64,000 nucleotides of DNA from Ziziphus jujuba (Eukaryota > Streptophyta > Magnoliopsida > Rosales > Rhamnaceae). The position numbers were made by a program, and so were the translations under genes. The notes below the pieces were generated by a model. The model made no database searches. It was not told the DNA's origin and saw only the letters and a list, made by a program, of their open reading frames with translations. The stretch spans positions 5,583,501 through 5,647,500 of the forward strand of contig NC_083386.1 of NCBI RefSeq assembly GCF_031755915.1. The letters are read 5' to 3'. This document shows positions 34,775 to 48,176 of this stretch, one piece after another. The first letter of the stretch is position 1. Each line of letters begins with the position of its first letter.

Positions 34775-37700
34775 AGCTAGTCCACCTTCAAATGAACATT
34801 AATTTGAATAAACATGAGGCTTCACATCTCAGTTGGGCAAACTAGGAGTTCTAAATTGTAGGAAACTTAGAACTTGTGGTTTCAAAGTTCAAATGATGGT
34901 CCTCCAAAAGGAAAACAACCCATTCCTAACTACCAAGCAAGTACATGGTCATTAGCCTTAACTACATTTACTTTTCACCTTTTGTCATTTTGTTTGGGAT
35001 TTCCAAACTCCAACTTAAAATTTGAACGTACTAAAAAAAAAAAAAATTATCAAGAAAAAAAATGATGAAAAAAGAAATTGTACATATGACGATGATAGAG
35101 GATGCAAATACTACATGCATGTAGTAAACAGTACGTCCCCAAAAAAGTTATCAAAAAGGGGGAAAAAAAGAAAAAAAAGAATAAAAACCATATAAATATT
35201 TCAATAGCAAAAATAATTAAATCTAAGTGAAATATTAACACTCTGGTTTCCTTAAAAAACAGGATTTGAACTTGAAAACTATACATAAAGATAATATAGG
35301 TACAAATATATAGTTCCATAGCTTAAGTTTGAAGAACAAATTGAGATAATACCAAGAAAACTTATTTAGTATATTGTTAGTGAATTTCCTATATACAGTT
35401 TTATTTTTTTGTTTTTGTTTTTGTTTATTTATTTATTTGCTCTCAAAGTCAATCAACATCAGAAACTCAATAATTTTAGGTAGTTGAACACATTAATTCC
35501 AATGCTTTGAAAAATATAGGAATCTGTCTCTGTCCGGTACTAGTGATTCCTATCCTAAAATATCTCCATCTTAGAATCTTATCGTACAAACCTTCAGATT
35601 AGTGAGCCATGTCATAATTCTTAGGGTGGATTTTTTAGCTTTCCCAGATTTTTTGGTGAGCCTGCCAAGTTATAAGGCGAACAGAGGAGCACAAGAATAC
35701 AGGCAGTTCTAGCGTGTGACCCAATTGGGAATGTTAGCAGTAGCTTCATTCACCATCTTTCAATTAAAAGTATAAATTCTATTATATAAACAAATTTTGA
35801 GAGTCATATGCTGTCTTAGGAGAAACAGAACATAGGCCATATACATAGGAAGTTTTAGCACAATTTGTGAAAATAAAATGTCAGAAAATACTGAGCTTGA
35901 AGCATAAATATTGGGTCTTACATGTACAAAACAACAATTTAACATAAATAAGAGTAGTTAGCAGGATTTAAATAGGATACAAGTTAGAAAATCATGTTAT
36001 GATATCAGGTAAATCACCCTCAAACCTTTAAACTCTGGGTATTATGAAGTAGGACAATGAGACACAGTACTAGTTAGTACTGCATCTAATAAGCTTCCTT
36101 GAGATACAACTTAATTACTTATTTTTGGTTTACTTTCCCAGTAAATTCGAGTAGGTATACTTTTAATTCCAATTTACCAACAAAATAAAAAATGAAACAA
36201 GACAAAGACAAAGTGATTAGTTCGCAAATAGACTAATAAGAATGGTTGTCTTTTTTCTCCAATATTCTTCCTTATTTAATCCAAGATATTTCCTAAAAGC
36301 TAGTGGAATTTCCACAATGCGCTATAATGGACATGATTAAGGAATATATAATTTTGACAAAAAAATCTTAATTTGTATTAATCACAGAGAACATCAAATG
36401 AATCATAACGACCACACAAATGCCAAAGCAGCCTAAATATGAAATATCCAACAGTTAAGATCCAAAGAAACAAAGTGATATTACATCTCCAAACACTTTA
36501 GATCATTCAAAAGTAGACATATGAAACATTCTCTTATTGAAAATACTTGAAATTAAGCATTAATGGTGCCTTTTTTACTCAAATTATTATGCCAAACATA
36601 TTATTACACCAAAAATACTTATCAGGCAAGCAATAGTACTGCATACCATGTACATAAATATTCGCATATATAACAAAATGAAAAAGAATGACAAAAAAGA
36701 AACAAGATGGCAGTTGTACAAATCATAATAGAATGTTAGCAGTAGCTTCATTCACCATATTTACAAGGGTTACCTGCATCTATGACGAGCAAAAGTGCAT
36801 CTCAGAAGTTGGTGGTTAATATGTTGTCAAGGGAGAAGCACAGCAGTCCATAGAAAGTTCTACCACAATATTAGGCAGCACCACATCAATGCGGGGGAAA
36901 AAAAAAAAAAAAAAAGTTAACGACTAATAACACCTCAATTAAGTAGTAATTTGATAAATTATACGGTGACCATGTTAGATATAAACATGAAAATAAAAGC
37001 ATGACAAGCAAAATATTATTTCCAAACTAGGAAGATGGAAATTTTAGTGTAATACTATTCCCCTAGACATACCACACTTTCATGCACCCCGGGATGGGGC
37101 AAGGAGTGGTTTCTTGGTGGAGGTCCTAGTAGGTATTATCGTCAAATTTGCCATATGTTAGCTCATTCAGAACGTATATGGCAACTCTCAGCAAGACAGT
37201 ACTAATTTTCATTTACGGATAATATTTGAATTTTGATATTCCATAAAGAAATTCAAAGTTTTATTTCAAAGGTTGCTTTCAGCCGCTGAGAAGGGAAAAA
37301 CAATTAACCTTTAAACTGTAATAATGGATGATGAACTTCTTACATATTTACAAATCCCATGGAGGCTGAAAATTAAACAGCAAAAGGAACTATTTGAAGA
37401 CTTACATAATTAGATTTACATTTCCAGGAAATAAATTTGCTAGATTATAAAGAACAACATTAAATTTAAATTTCCTGCAAATAAACTTGCTAGATTATAA
37501 AGGACAGCAAATAAACTGCCACTTATTTTCTTACACTTGCATTTCCAGCACCCATCCAAAAGTCTTAACAGAACAAAACAGAGTGGAATCAAATATAAAC
37601 CAAACACGACAAAACAGAGTATGGCCATTCTGTTTCGCAAATCTAATACAGATGAACAGATAGATGGAATTGGATGGATTGATTGATATATATCACCATC

Positions 37701-37860
37701 AAGTTAAACCGTTTGATCTATAATTACCTTGCTTCCACTTCTAAATCAGCCCCTTTCCTTTTACTTTTACTATAAAATAAAATAAAAAATAAAGCCACAG
37801 CACTTAAACAGATACTCCCCATAAAACAGCCATTTTTCCTCTGTTTTCAAATTGTTCAAT
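34775..37860. other. Intergenic with duplicated flank module, copy 2
   Basis: 34775-35640 is the partner of 33040-33620. GAATGTTAGCAGTAGCTTCA occurs at both 35731 and 36731. An imperfect ~50-bp tandem duplication lies at 37421-37520 (AATAAA(T/C)TTGCTAGATTATAAAG twice). 37050-37210 (+) has a ~50-codon open stretch (GWGKEWFLGGG, RYYRQICHMLAHSER) without a start that I cannot assign. Confidence 0.4.
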
Positions 37861-38020
37861 TCAAAATCCACATCAAAATAGTGTCTAATCTCCAATGGTA
37901 GAGAACATACAACCCAAACTCAACATATCAAAGAGAGAAACTCTGAATTTCTCAAAGATACAACAACAAAATTACATACTTATTCGAAAACATGGCATTC
38001 AAACAAGGACCGCATCATCC

Positions 38021-38125
38021 ATGCAAGCAACCAAACCTGCAGAGACCGTGGCACTACACTTTCAAGCATATGGATATTCAAGCAATGGCTATTTGTCAGA
38101 CAGATATGAGGGATCCAGATCTGAG
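38021..38125 (+). pseudogene. Possible isolated first exon, unrecognised
   Basis: ATG 38021 opens 35 codons (KPAETVALHFQAYGYSS ... NGYLSDRYEGSRSE) that look coding in composition and end exactly at a potential donor (GAG|GTAGCG, 38126). A leader-like stretch lies upstream. No following exon was found before unit B. It could be an exon stranded by rearrangement or a chance frame. I do not recognise the protein. Confidence 0.3.
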
Positions 38126-38692
38126 GTAGCGAATATTGAAAAGAGTTTACTGACATTGAAAATTAGTGTTTATATATTTTGGAATTCAAAGCATTTTCTA
38201 AAAAATAAACAAATAAATTGTTAGTTCTGGACATATTCATGTATAACTCTTTCAAAACAACAATCGTTTGTTTATTCAATATAGTCAACATATATTCTAG
38301 TACAAATACAACAATCAAATTTTGGAAAGATATGCGGCATCATGTTTTTGCTGTCCACATACTTCTAATGGGCTCGAATGTGAAAGTCTTCCGGCACATT
38401 CCCGATATTCACCAAATGTAACCTGCAAAAGAATTTTCTAACTAACTATCCAAGCCAATTATTCAGCTAATTATTTTTCTAACTATAAAATGTCATTCCT
38501 TTGGAACAGCCTAATTGTAAAGTCCCGACTCATTCCCAGGCAAAGAGCCTGGTTCTGTTTATATGCATGATGCATATTTGTGTACTTTGTATGAGAAGAT
38601 TGGATGAAAAAAATAAATTAAGAACCATAGTTGAAATTAAGTCTGCCTTCTTTAATAATGACCTGTGGCTGCCTTGACTCAAGAGTTTGGAA

Positions 38693-38722
38693 CCAAAACA
38701 ACAACAACAACAACAACAACAA

Positions 38723-38756
<34 letters not shown>
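38693..38756. repeat. (AAC)n microsatellite plus poly(A)
   Basis: About ten AAC units run into 33 consecutive A residues. The tract borders the CNL LRR relic that begins just to its right and may mark the breakpoint that destroyed unit B. Confidence 0.9.
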
Positions 38757-38758
<2 letters not shown>

Positions 38759-38779
38759 CAAAGGAAAAATCATCACCTT

Positions 38780-39120
38780 CATACAGACATATAACCTTTT
38801 TTTATCAAAGGAAATCCAGATACTGAGATATAGAAATGCACAATTGGATTGAGAAAACTTTTGAGCTCCATTTCCTCTAATTTAGAGAAAACAAATTTAT
38901 GAGGGGATCCCCAGACCTTCCTCCTTACCAACAATTTCTTGCTCACACTGATGAATAGATAGTACTGAAAGTTGGGAAACACCTTTGGTCACCGAAGGTG
39001 GAAAATATTGCTTTTAGATTTGGACAATCAGAAGCTTGAACTTCCTTTTAAAGTCAGGGAAGGCAAAAGTTCCTTGATGATCTTTACTCTGGATTACACT
39101 TGAGATTTGGTAAACCATGT
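38780..39120 (-). pseudogene. Shattered CNL LRR relic (unit B)
   Basis: Minus-strand frames give LRR-like pieces in different registers: SSELHGLPNLK (about 39115-39080), KEVQASDCPNLKAIFSTFGD (39048-38989) and FVFSKLEEMELKSFLNPI (about 38905-38850). The pattern of hydrophobic residues with CPNLK and KLEELxL repeats is that of the irregular LRRs in CNL proteins such as the one at 22655-26949. Stops and frame changes separate them. It sits on the 3' side of a duplicated CNL 5' flank at 39273, as expected if nearly all of a CNL coding sequence was deleted. Confidence 0.55.
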
Positions 39121-39272
39121 AACTCGGAAGAATTCAATTGAGTGGATACATTGTGTCATGAATTTCTTCAGCATTGGATGTTTTGATTTCAAATATTTCT
39201 TCCACCATTTCACAATCTTTTTATTTCCAAGCTTGTTATATGCTTGTTATACCGTGGAGTCTTCAGCATTGG

Positions 39273-40075
39273 ATGCTTGTTATTTCCTGTAAAACCCAAT
39301 AAATTGTACAAACAAAACAAAAATTGCCAAATCATATTTGGCGACAACTGAAAACATGTTCAATGAAGGGAATTAAGTATCTGCAGATGATTGGCTGGGG
39401 ATATAAAAGAGCTCAAGCTGTACCTCAGGTGTAGTCTGTTCCTTCTTTTTTGAATTTTTTTTTTTTTTTTAATAGCTTGGAATATATGGCAAAGTAGTAG
39501 ATGAAAGCAAACAAAATTAAACCAAATAGAGAAACAAAAAAGAACCAGAAAGTATCAAGTTGAAAGGAGGATTGACTCGCTCCAAGTTAGCATGACAAAT
39601 AGAAACCAGGAAATGAAATACAATCATGAATATCAAATAACAGCACTTAAGAAGAGAACGTATATGTATGAGAAATTGAGTAAAAGGATGCGCAAAAATA
39701 TTAATATAATGTCAGTAAGGTTCTCATTAGATCAAAATTATGTATCTCGACCAGTCTTTTATCAGGTACATTAAAATAAAATCTGTTATAACACTGGCTG
39801 AATTTCTTTAAATTGTTTGTAATATTATCATTTTCATGCTTTTGGCTAATTAACTATTAAAAGAAACTCGATGAAGCTTGTTGCTTTATTAGTTATATGT
39901 GTATATATAGATATATATTGCGGGGAATATTTTATCACTCCATAAATAATTGGACAACAAAGGAATGTACATTTAAAATGCCTAAAACAATTAGAATGTA
40001 ACTCAATCTATTTGAATTGTCTGAATCTAATTAGATTGAAGATCTCATTAAAATATTTTCTTTCTTTAAATGTAA

Positions 40076-40107
<32 letters not shown>

Positions 40108-42089
40108 ACTGACATTTTAATATTCATATACAATCAACTTACTTATATGACACATTTTTACAAAATTATGCTTTTAAAAATGCTCTCATGAATTATTTGA
40201 CACTTACAAATAACTCCCATTGTTACTCAAAAAAAAAACCTTAAATTGTTAACAAGTCAAGGAAAAATTATACAGACAAACTGGCCTTATAAAAAGTATA
40301 TAAACATTTCAGAATGTAATGTTACTTAAATTCCATAATGAATAAATTCATTTAATTAATATTAATAATTTTTTGAAGAAAGTATTATTTTTAATCATTT
40401 TCGAAGAAAATATCATTGTAAAAATATTGTTTTCATGAAAATGTTATTTTAAAATACTTTTAATGAAAGTAATATTTTCAATATTTAGATAATAAAAAAA
40501 TTTTGGATTAAATTATTTAGAAAATGGTATTATGGAAAATGGATTAAAATATGCACGTCGTAATAGGTTATACATTAAATGTACATTATAAAGAGAATTT
40601 GTCAAAAAAATGATAAATAAATGAAAGGCAGGATTAAAAACAAAATATATTTAGAGCAACATTTAAAATAACAAGATCGCAAAAAAGGAAATAAATAAAT
40701 AAATAAAATAACCATTTAACTACCTACTCATGAAACCAGTGGGAAACGAAAATGAAAGTAGGAAAATGTAAGGGATAAAATTGCATACCTAATGGTCAAA
40801 GTGAGATTCTAAGTTGGGAAGTTGTGGATATGTATACTTTAGAGGTCATGGTTTTAAAACATTGAAAAAAAGGGAGAGAGAAATTATTGTAACTGATATA
40901 AAAAAAAAATAAAATAAAAAAATAAAAAAAACAAAAAAAAAACCCACCTAATAAAGCTTGTATGGAAGGTGAAAATGAATTTCTACAAAGCCAGGAGTTT
41001 CTATAATATATAAGTATCCCATTTTACTAGCTGAACTTTCACCATTGACTTATAGTCTTTTAACTAAAAGTGAGAAATTTAAATAAGCACCTTTTTATTT
41101 TACTAGTTTTGCATTAAATTAATATTTATAAGTGGAGAATTCATCATATCGATATTAAAATTTAAAAATAACAAAATCAAAATGGTATTTACTATAAAAA
41201 AGATTATTACTTATTCAACTAAAATTTTAATATTAATTCATTAGTTGAGATAGAATTTCAACATTTAATCCATTGTTAAATCCTAATTTTATATTAGAAA
41301 TATGTTCCAATACAAATATGTTTCCAAGAGTATTACAATTAATGTACAAAAAGAAATTATAAGTGGGTCATTTTATAATTTATGAAAATACGGAGGTATT
41401 TCATCAATACAAGTAAAATAGAGAGGTGGTTCCAAAACGCGTGTGGACTCAGACTCCCAATAATTTTAATTGATGGCCCCATTCCAACGCTAAAAACAAA
41501 AACATTGACTGCATTTGTCCAGTCAATTAAGTGATGCCTACATCAAACTTTGGGTGCAATTTCTGTTTAAACAAGCTTTTTTTTTTCTTTTTTTTTTTTG
41601 GGTGAAAGTTTATATAAGCATTCGGAATAAAAATTTACCAAAAGAAGCATTTTGAACACACACACAACAAAAAAAAAAAAAAAAAAAGGGAAACATTGTA
41701 GTGGTTAACAGTTTTTGTGGCGATGTCGACTGCTCCCATGTGTGAAGTTCAGGCTCAATTCAACAAAATGATTTAAAAATAAAAAAATAAAAAAAAAACA
41801 TAAAAAAAAAAACAAAACTATCGCAAAATCTTACATCAATATATAATAATAATAATAATAATAATAATTCTGGACCTCACAGCACATGTGGACGTCAGAG
41901 GGAAAATAACTATCCTATTTTTTTAACCTAACTTTCAGTCACTATCATTGTACTCGTCATTGACTTCTAGTCATCTAACAATGACAAAAACTAAATAAAT
42001 AAGCGCCTATTGGTTTTGCATATACACTATTGTAGTTTTAGAAATTACATAAATAATAGTAATAATAATTCTGTGCCTCCACAGCACGT
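39273..42089. other. CNL 5' flank of unit B (gene body deleted)
   Basis: From 39283 (TTTCCTGTAAAACCCAATAAA) the sequence follows 26957-28740 in the same order: 5'-UTR intron acceptor and donor blocks, T-run, the 39540-39620 block, (TA)n tract (40080-40107), and 40700-40800. The coding exon that should lie to its left is missing. From 41030 it is AT-rich, with A/T runs and an (AAT)n tract near 41855-41875. No intact gene. Confidence 0.75.
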
Positions 42090-43343
42090 GTTCATCTTTC
42101 AGGGTAATTTTCAACACTCTTTTCGGCCTTAGGGTAAACTTTTGGATGACCATTGTTAAGAGGGTTTCTTCTTGGAAGCTTGAATAGTTTACTTGGGCCA
42201 ATCAAGGTACCATAGCGTTTTGTAATCTTAATTGATGGTTCCTCTCCTGCTTCTCCCCCCCTAGTTTTTTCCCTTATTCATTTATTTATTTATTTTTGAG
42301 TTTGTATAATTGCTGGAGTGCTTATCTAAGATTTTACAATCAAGGGAAAAGCAAACCAACATATTCTATAGTGAAAAACATAAAATAGTTAAGATTTTAC
42401 AATCAAGGGAAAAGCAAACCAACATATTCTATAGTGAAAAACATAAAATAGTTTAACTTTTCTAGAAGTTTTCACAATTTGAAAAGAATTTGCCAAATAT
42501 TGTTTTGTGTGTGTGTGTCTTCCCCTTTCATGCTTGCAAGTGTTAGTTTGATGTTTCTGGACAATCTTGTTATCCAGCTAGCAAAGAAGCATCCAAATGT
42601 GTTTTAAAAAAACTTCATTGTTTGGATGGCAAGGTCTATTTAGCATCTCTTCCGGTGATAGATGTACCATTGAATTTGCTACACACACCTTAAGTTTCTA
42701 CCATCTTATCAAAATTCCAAGTGGCTTCTTGTCTTCCAAAGTTTTCTCTATCCACTAGTGGTAATGATGATCGGTGACATAGTGGCCGCCCTGCTCTCAT
42801 TGCAGGGTGGAGCTGCTTGTAGCAGCTGTATATTGCCTATTACTCTTGTAATGCTTCTTTGCCGATATTAGGTCAACTTTTCGTGTACTACTTTTTGGTG
42901 ACAAGTTACCCCCATATGTCTTGATTACTGCCGAGTCTACCCCACTTTGATATCATGACTTAAAAACTATTTTTTTCTTGTTCTTTTACGAGTGTATAGA
43001 TTTTTTATTTATATAGTTTAAAGTAGACAGAAAAAATTATCATAATAGGTTTCAAAAACTAGATAATAGTTTTTCGAAGATGTTGAATTTTAGTGATTGA
43101 TGATTTCATCCCTTTATTAACTTCTTTAATTCAAAATACTTTTTCTGCCATTACATTCTAATACGTCCTATTTGAAACTTGAAACATTTGTTGCACATCA
43201 CCTTCTTGAAGTCAAGTGCATTATAAGGTAAGATAGAGCAAGCAATTATGCTTCCCAAACAGCCTCACTTGTTTCTAATACAATTAGTTACAAAGATCCT
43301 ATCCATTTTTGTATCTTCTGTAAAACATGAATGGTAATTCCAG
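42090..43343 (+). other. Left part of duplicated unit C, upstream of DCAF13 tail
   Basis: Parallels 20040-21215 with substitutions and indels. It carries a private 63-bp direct duplication (42330-42392 and 42393-42455, essentially perfect). The short exon-like piece ending at 43227 (LLEVKCII, donor GTAAGAT) matches unit A. Confidence 0.6.
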
Positions 43344-43506
43344 GCGTAGGCATCTACCAAAGCCAATATTCAAGGCGGCTGTTCCCAGACGAACCATGAC
43401 CGAATCTCAGAGAAGAAAAGAAGAAAAGAGGAAAAAGCACAGCACCCCAGGTAGTGTTACCATAAAGGCACTACGTAAAATGAGAATCCTAAAAGTAGTT
43501 GAGTGA
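43344..43506 (+). pseudogene. DCAF13/SOF1-like last exon, copy C (frame intact)
   Basis: Acceptor TTCCAG, then RRHLPKPIFKAAVPRRTM ... ESQRRKEEKRKKHSTPGS ... RILKVVE and TGA at 43504. The Sof1-domain tail is open throughout, unlike copy A. However, only the last two small exons are present, with no WD40 exons to the left, so it is still a gene fragment. Confidence 0.75.
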
Positions 43507-43612
43507 GTTATGGACAGATTCATGGAGGGTTGTGCATTTTGTATTTGTCACCACAGTTTCGTATTTCTAATCTTTATTGATACTTCAATGAAATAGGCTT
43601 CATAAGATTAAT

Positions 43613-46600
43613 TGTAACACCCCATCCCAAATTATACCATAATTTTTGCACGTTGACCGAGGTTGATCAGGTTTGACTGATGACCAAGAGGGTCCAACTT
43701 TGACTTTTTGATTAAGATAAAATTCCAAGTTGACCGAGATACCGTTGCAAAGTACGCATCAACATGAGTTCATAGACTAATAGCATGTCGAAAACAAAGC
43801 TACCATTTGAAAGTTATGGGCAAAACAAGTTGAGATCCAAACTATCCGAATGTGCCGAAGTTGACTTTTTATTCCTGTAGACTTTTACTCAAGTATGATT
43901 GTGAAGTAATCGTCGATATGAGTTCATAGACTAGTGGCACGTCTAATTTGAACATGTGGTTTGAAAGTTTTTCTGAAACAGTAGTTACTATTCATTGATC
44001 TGTGTATATGTAAACAGTATCGTCATGTGTCAAGTTTGCAACCAATCCTGTGAGTGCACAGTGACACCCATGGGTGGCATTTTAATTGGCCAAAATGTGT
44101 GGTGGGCATGAGAGGGGGGAGAGTGAAAGAGGAGAGAGAGTGAGGTGAGAGAAACCACCACCGGCCACCACCATCCGACTGCCGTCCAACCACTAGAACA
44201 GTACACGTGCCAGTCCACCTTCAAGCCCACCTAAAAACCAGCCAACCTCCAAAATTTCACCGCCAACTGACCGCCGACGCATCAGGATCGGGGCGATTTC
44301 CAGCAACCACGCCACTACCTTCCACCGTAGCTTCCTCCCAAACCAGATCTCTGCTTGCCTCACCGTCGGTCCCTTTGGATTACCCATCATCAGATGTACC
44401 TCCCCACAAATTTTCACAGCCAATGGCCGTTGGACGCACCGCCGGCGGTGGCAGAATCTGGTAACCATGGCGGCTCGCCAAAAAATCCACCTCCGATGAG
44501 TTTCCGACGACACCTCCTACCCTTCCCCATTAATTTCGACCCCCTGAACCCAAATCTGGTGTCCACTTTCCTCAATTCTTAACGGATTGTGAGAATCAAG
44601 GGTCTAAAATCTGAGAATTTTTCGGTGAGATTCCGGCCACCACGGGTCCGATCTCCGAAAAGTTAAGACCAGATCCATAATCCTTGTTTCACAAGCTTTG
44701 ATTTGGTATAGCATTCGTAATTTTTTGTTGTCGTTTGTGTTCGCTCCTGGGCTACCATTTGGGTGTTATCCGATTAAAATATTAATATAATTAGTTTGTA
44801 TATTGTGGATATTTTAGGTGCATGTGTGGGTAGTGGAGTTGATCCTGCAGAGGATCTCGATTGATACACGTGCTTGAGGTGAGTGAGCCACCTTCAAAAT
44901 TATTTTGGGATGCTAAAATATATATATTTTGTGTTAATTGGTTATTTGAAGAATATATTTTGTGTTGAATATTTAGTAAATTTATATTTGGAATTTTGAT
45001 GCCAAAATTGAATAAATTATAATTATTTGTGCATCAAGAAATATTTTGACTTCAAGAATTTGATGGATATGGGATTTTGTCAATAATTGTTAAATTTTAT
45101 TGTTGGAATATGATGTAATTAGAAATGCTTTCATGTGAATTTTAATAGACGTTTAATATTAGAAGGATTTTCCATTTAATTTTACAATGCCAATTTATGA
45201 TGGTTTTAATATATGTGTTGTGGCTAAAAATATATTTAAGATTTTAAAAGAATTATAGTTTAAGGTTTTTAATAAATTATTGTTGAGTTTGATGTTAATT
45301 TTATGATGCATGATAAATGTGTTTACACGATTTTAAGGATACATGAATTTCATGTGGTTTTAATATTATTTTTGGCATGATTTGATTTTAAAGATTTCAA
45401 GAAAAATATTGGTTTAAGTTATGGTGCTTTCAAAATATATATTTATGCACTTGAAATATTATCTGGCTGATTTTATGCTATAGAAAAAATTATATATTAT
45501 TGATGGATTTATACTGGTGATATTTAAGAAAATGTGGGATTGTGAATTTGAAAAATAGTATAATTCCCGCGGTAAATTTTGGAAAAACTTGATATTTTAA
45601 TAATAAATTTAGTAATTGATTTTAGATGCACTTATACAGTACTGGTGTTTTATACTGTATATGTGGATAAGCGCACAAGTTGTAATGTCTCCCATGAATT
45701 GCCATCGGACCGAGAATAGGCAAGTTTGATATTGGCCATAACCGTCCCCCTCCATGGCCAGGATGACGGTTTAAGCAGTGGCGCTGTCAGGATGCTGAAG
45801 CGACCGTATGCAAGTTTCTCTCTTTAACCTCTCGTCAAACGGTACTCGGGACGCTGGGTATCATAGGGCATCACTGGTATATAGTGTGGTGCGTCAAATA
45901 TTTTTCAGATATAAATTTCAAATTCCAAAGTTTTAAAGTTGTATTTAAATTAAATATTTAATTTGTTTTATCACCTATTTCCAATTAGTATTTTCTAAAA
46001 GATATTTATTCATATTTTATGTCAATTATTTTAAATCAATGTTTTTAAAATGCATCTTGCCATATTTTTATTATATAGATTGATTGAATATTTCAAAATG
46101 AATTTTATAATATTTTTACCACTTATTTTACATGGTTTATTTGTAATTATTTAAATTCTGTTATTGACTCTATTTATATTGAATTATTAAATCAAATTTT
46201 ATGAATTATATATTGAATTTCACTTTTATGTTACATTTCTCTAATGCAAGTATTTTAAATTTATTTTATTGTATTTTATTTGTATTTGGATTATTTAATT
46301 ATTTATTTAATTAATTATTCCATGATTTTTGGGGCATAAAATATTCAGTTTTGTGAAAATGTTTTAAAAGGGAAATCTTTCCAACAAAGTGAATGGTGAG
46401 AGTTTTGAGGGAAAATATTATTTTCAATTATTTATTTATTTATTTATTCTTAACTAATCAAGTGTACTATAATTATTATTACTATTATAATTGTATAATA
46501 GATAGGGCCACTCACTGAGATGATTAGCATATCATATTTTTAAATATGTTCCCCTAGGTACAAGGATTGCTAGACGTTCGTCCGGAACGAGCTTGACTTT

Positions 46601-46982
46601 CGTTGCTGTCGTGTTTCGAGGAGTTCTCTTTCTTTTCATTTATTTCTATTTGTAATATTTCTTTCCATCCTTTGTTGTATAACTTTCATATTTAATCGTA
46701 TCATGGTAAAGCTCTGTATACTGTCTTGGATGTTTATTATTAATTACGCACTGATTTCTTGTTATTCAATTGAAGTGCTACAAATTTGTGGAATTAAATT
46801 GTAGTAAGGTGGGAGGAATAAGGTAGTGTATATAGAAGTGTGTTTTCAGTACAGAGAATTTGTAGTAAGTCCAACCCTTAGGGGAGATTTTACTGGATTT
46901 TCCGTTAGAGGGTCTAATAGGGTTTCTCTGGGATTAGGATTTGTCTAGGGTTCCAACGAAGGATCTTAGACGGGTCCTGACA
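43613..46982 (+). mobile_element. Solo LTR of a gypsy element, 3370 bp
   Basis: Begins TGTAACACCCCATCCC and ends GACGGGTCCTGACA, the ends of the LTRs at 3952-17608, with the same internal order: TTGAC cores, (GA)n tract at 44113-44160, GC-rich block and AT-rich second half. No primer site, coding or second LTR follows. TTAAT flanks it at 43608-43612 and 46983-46987. This is the product of recombination between the two LTRs of a once complete element. It is more diverged than the other LTRs here. Confidence 0.95.
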
Positions 46983-48176
46983 TTAATTTTTATAGATAGT
47001 TCAGAAATCTTTGTACCTTCTTTGCAATCTTTTTTGCTTTTTAGTTAACTGTTGGACTTGAGAGTTTAGCCATAACTTCACAGGAGATGTACTATTTTAA
47101 GTTAAAAAAGAAAGGAAAAGAAAACCTTTCCTCGTTCTCTGTAATCCAATAAAAACCTTTACTTGAAGTAAAAACCTTTACTTGAAATGGATTAAGGTTG
47201 GCACTTGGCATAAAAAATTTACTATGTAACTTTGCCTTATTTATTTATATCCACAAGGTACTATGAAAGAAACCTGCTTCTGTTTACAAGAGAGAAACCT
47301 ACTACGATCTAAAAAACTATAATATATAGTAAAAAATCATCAATAACTCATAAGCTCCAGTTTAAATTTTTTAAAATGGAATATGGAAATAAATTGAACG
47401 ACCTCACATTAAATGGATTACAACTATAGGTAATGTTTCAGAGAACCACAATTTTCTGTCTCAAAATATCTAACATGAAAATAACCCACATGGTGGCTTT
47501 TATTTGACAATAAAGTTTTGCATTGCAAGTAGAAACGGGTAATGCAAAAACTTGGAACTTCCATGACCTTGTAATCTCTTATCCTTTACTAGTCCACCTA
47601 CCAGACCTCCTAACTGTCGATATTCAGAATGGTCAACCAAATTAATTTTGCTGATAATAAAAGCTAAACATTAGTTTCTTCACCAAAAATAAATAAATAA
47701 ATAGAGAAAAGGCTAGCCATTAGTTTGATACTTACGGCTGCAACAGAAATTAAGTTCCAAGTCTTGAATGATTCCTGATTCAGCAGTCGAGAAATATCCT
47801 ACCTGCATTTAGCACAATTACAATGTACTTGTTCATAATCTCTGAACCTTTTCTTGGTATTGAACTTAATATGATATATCCGCATACTTCCATTAATCTT
47901 TATTAGTTAATTATGTGATCCAAGGTAAGAGTAAAGTGTACTTGGTCCTAGTAACACTAACAAGAATAACAACGATAATAAAGTCTTATGACATATAATA
48001 CCCTGTGTGTAGATTAGAAACAATATAATTCAAATATTTGTTACAGGTAAAAGATTAAAGGCTTACACAATCATTTTCCAATTTTACTACGTCTAATACC
48101 AAAGAATTGACTAAAAAGATTGTCATACTCATACCTTTGATTTTCTGCTAATAGTTTTGACTGGAGTAGATGAGAT
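46983..48176. other. Convergent spacer of unit C
   Basis: Continues the host sequence broken by the solo LTR and parallels 21480-22654. It includes the CNL 3'-UTR exon equivalent (about 47735-47803) with its splice signals preserved. A 19-bp tandem duplication (AAAACCTTTACTTGAA) lies at 47153-47190. No gene. Confidence 0.65.
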
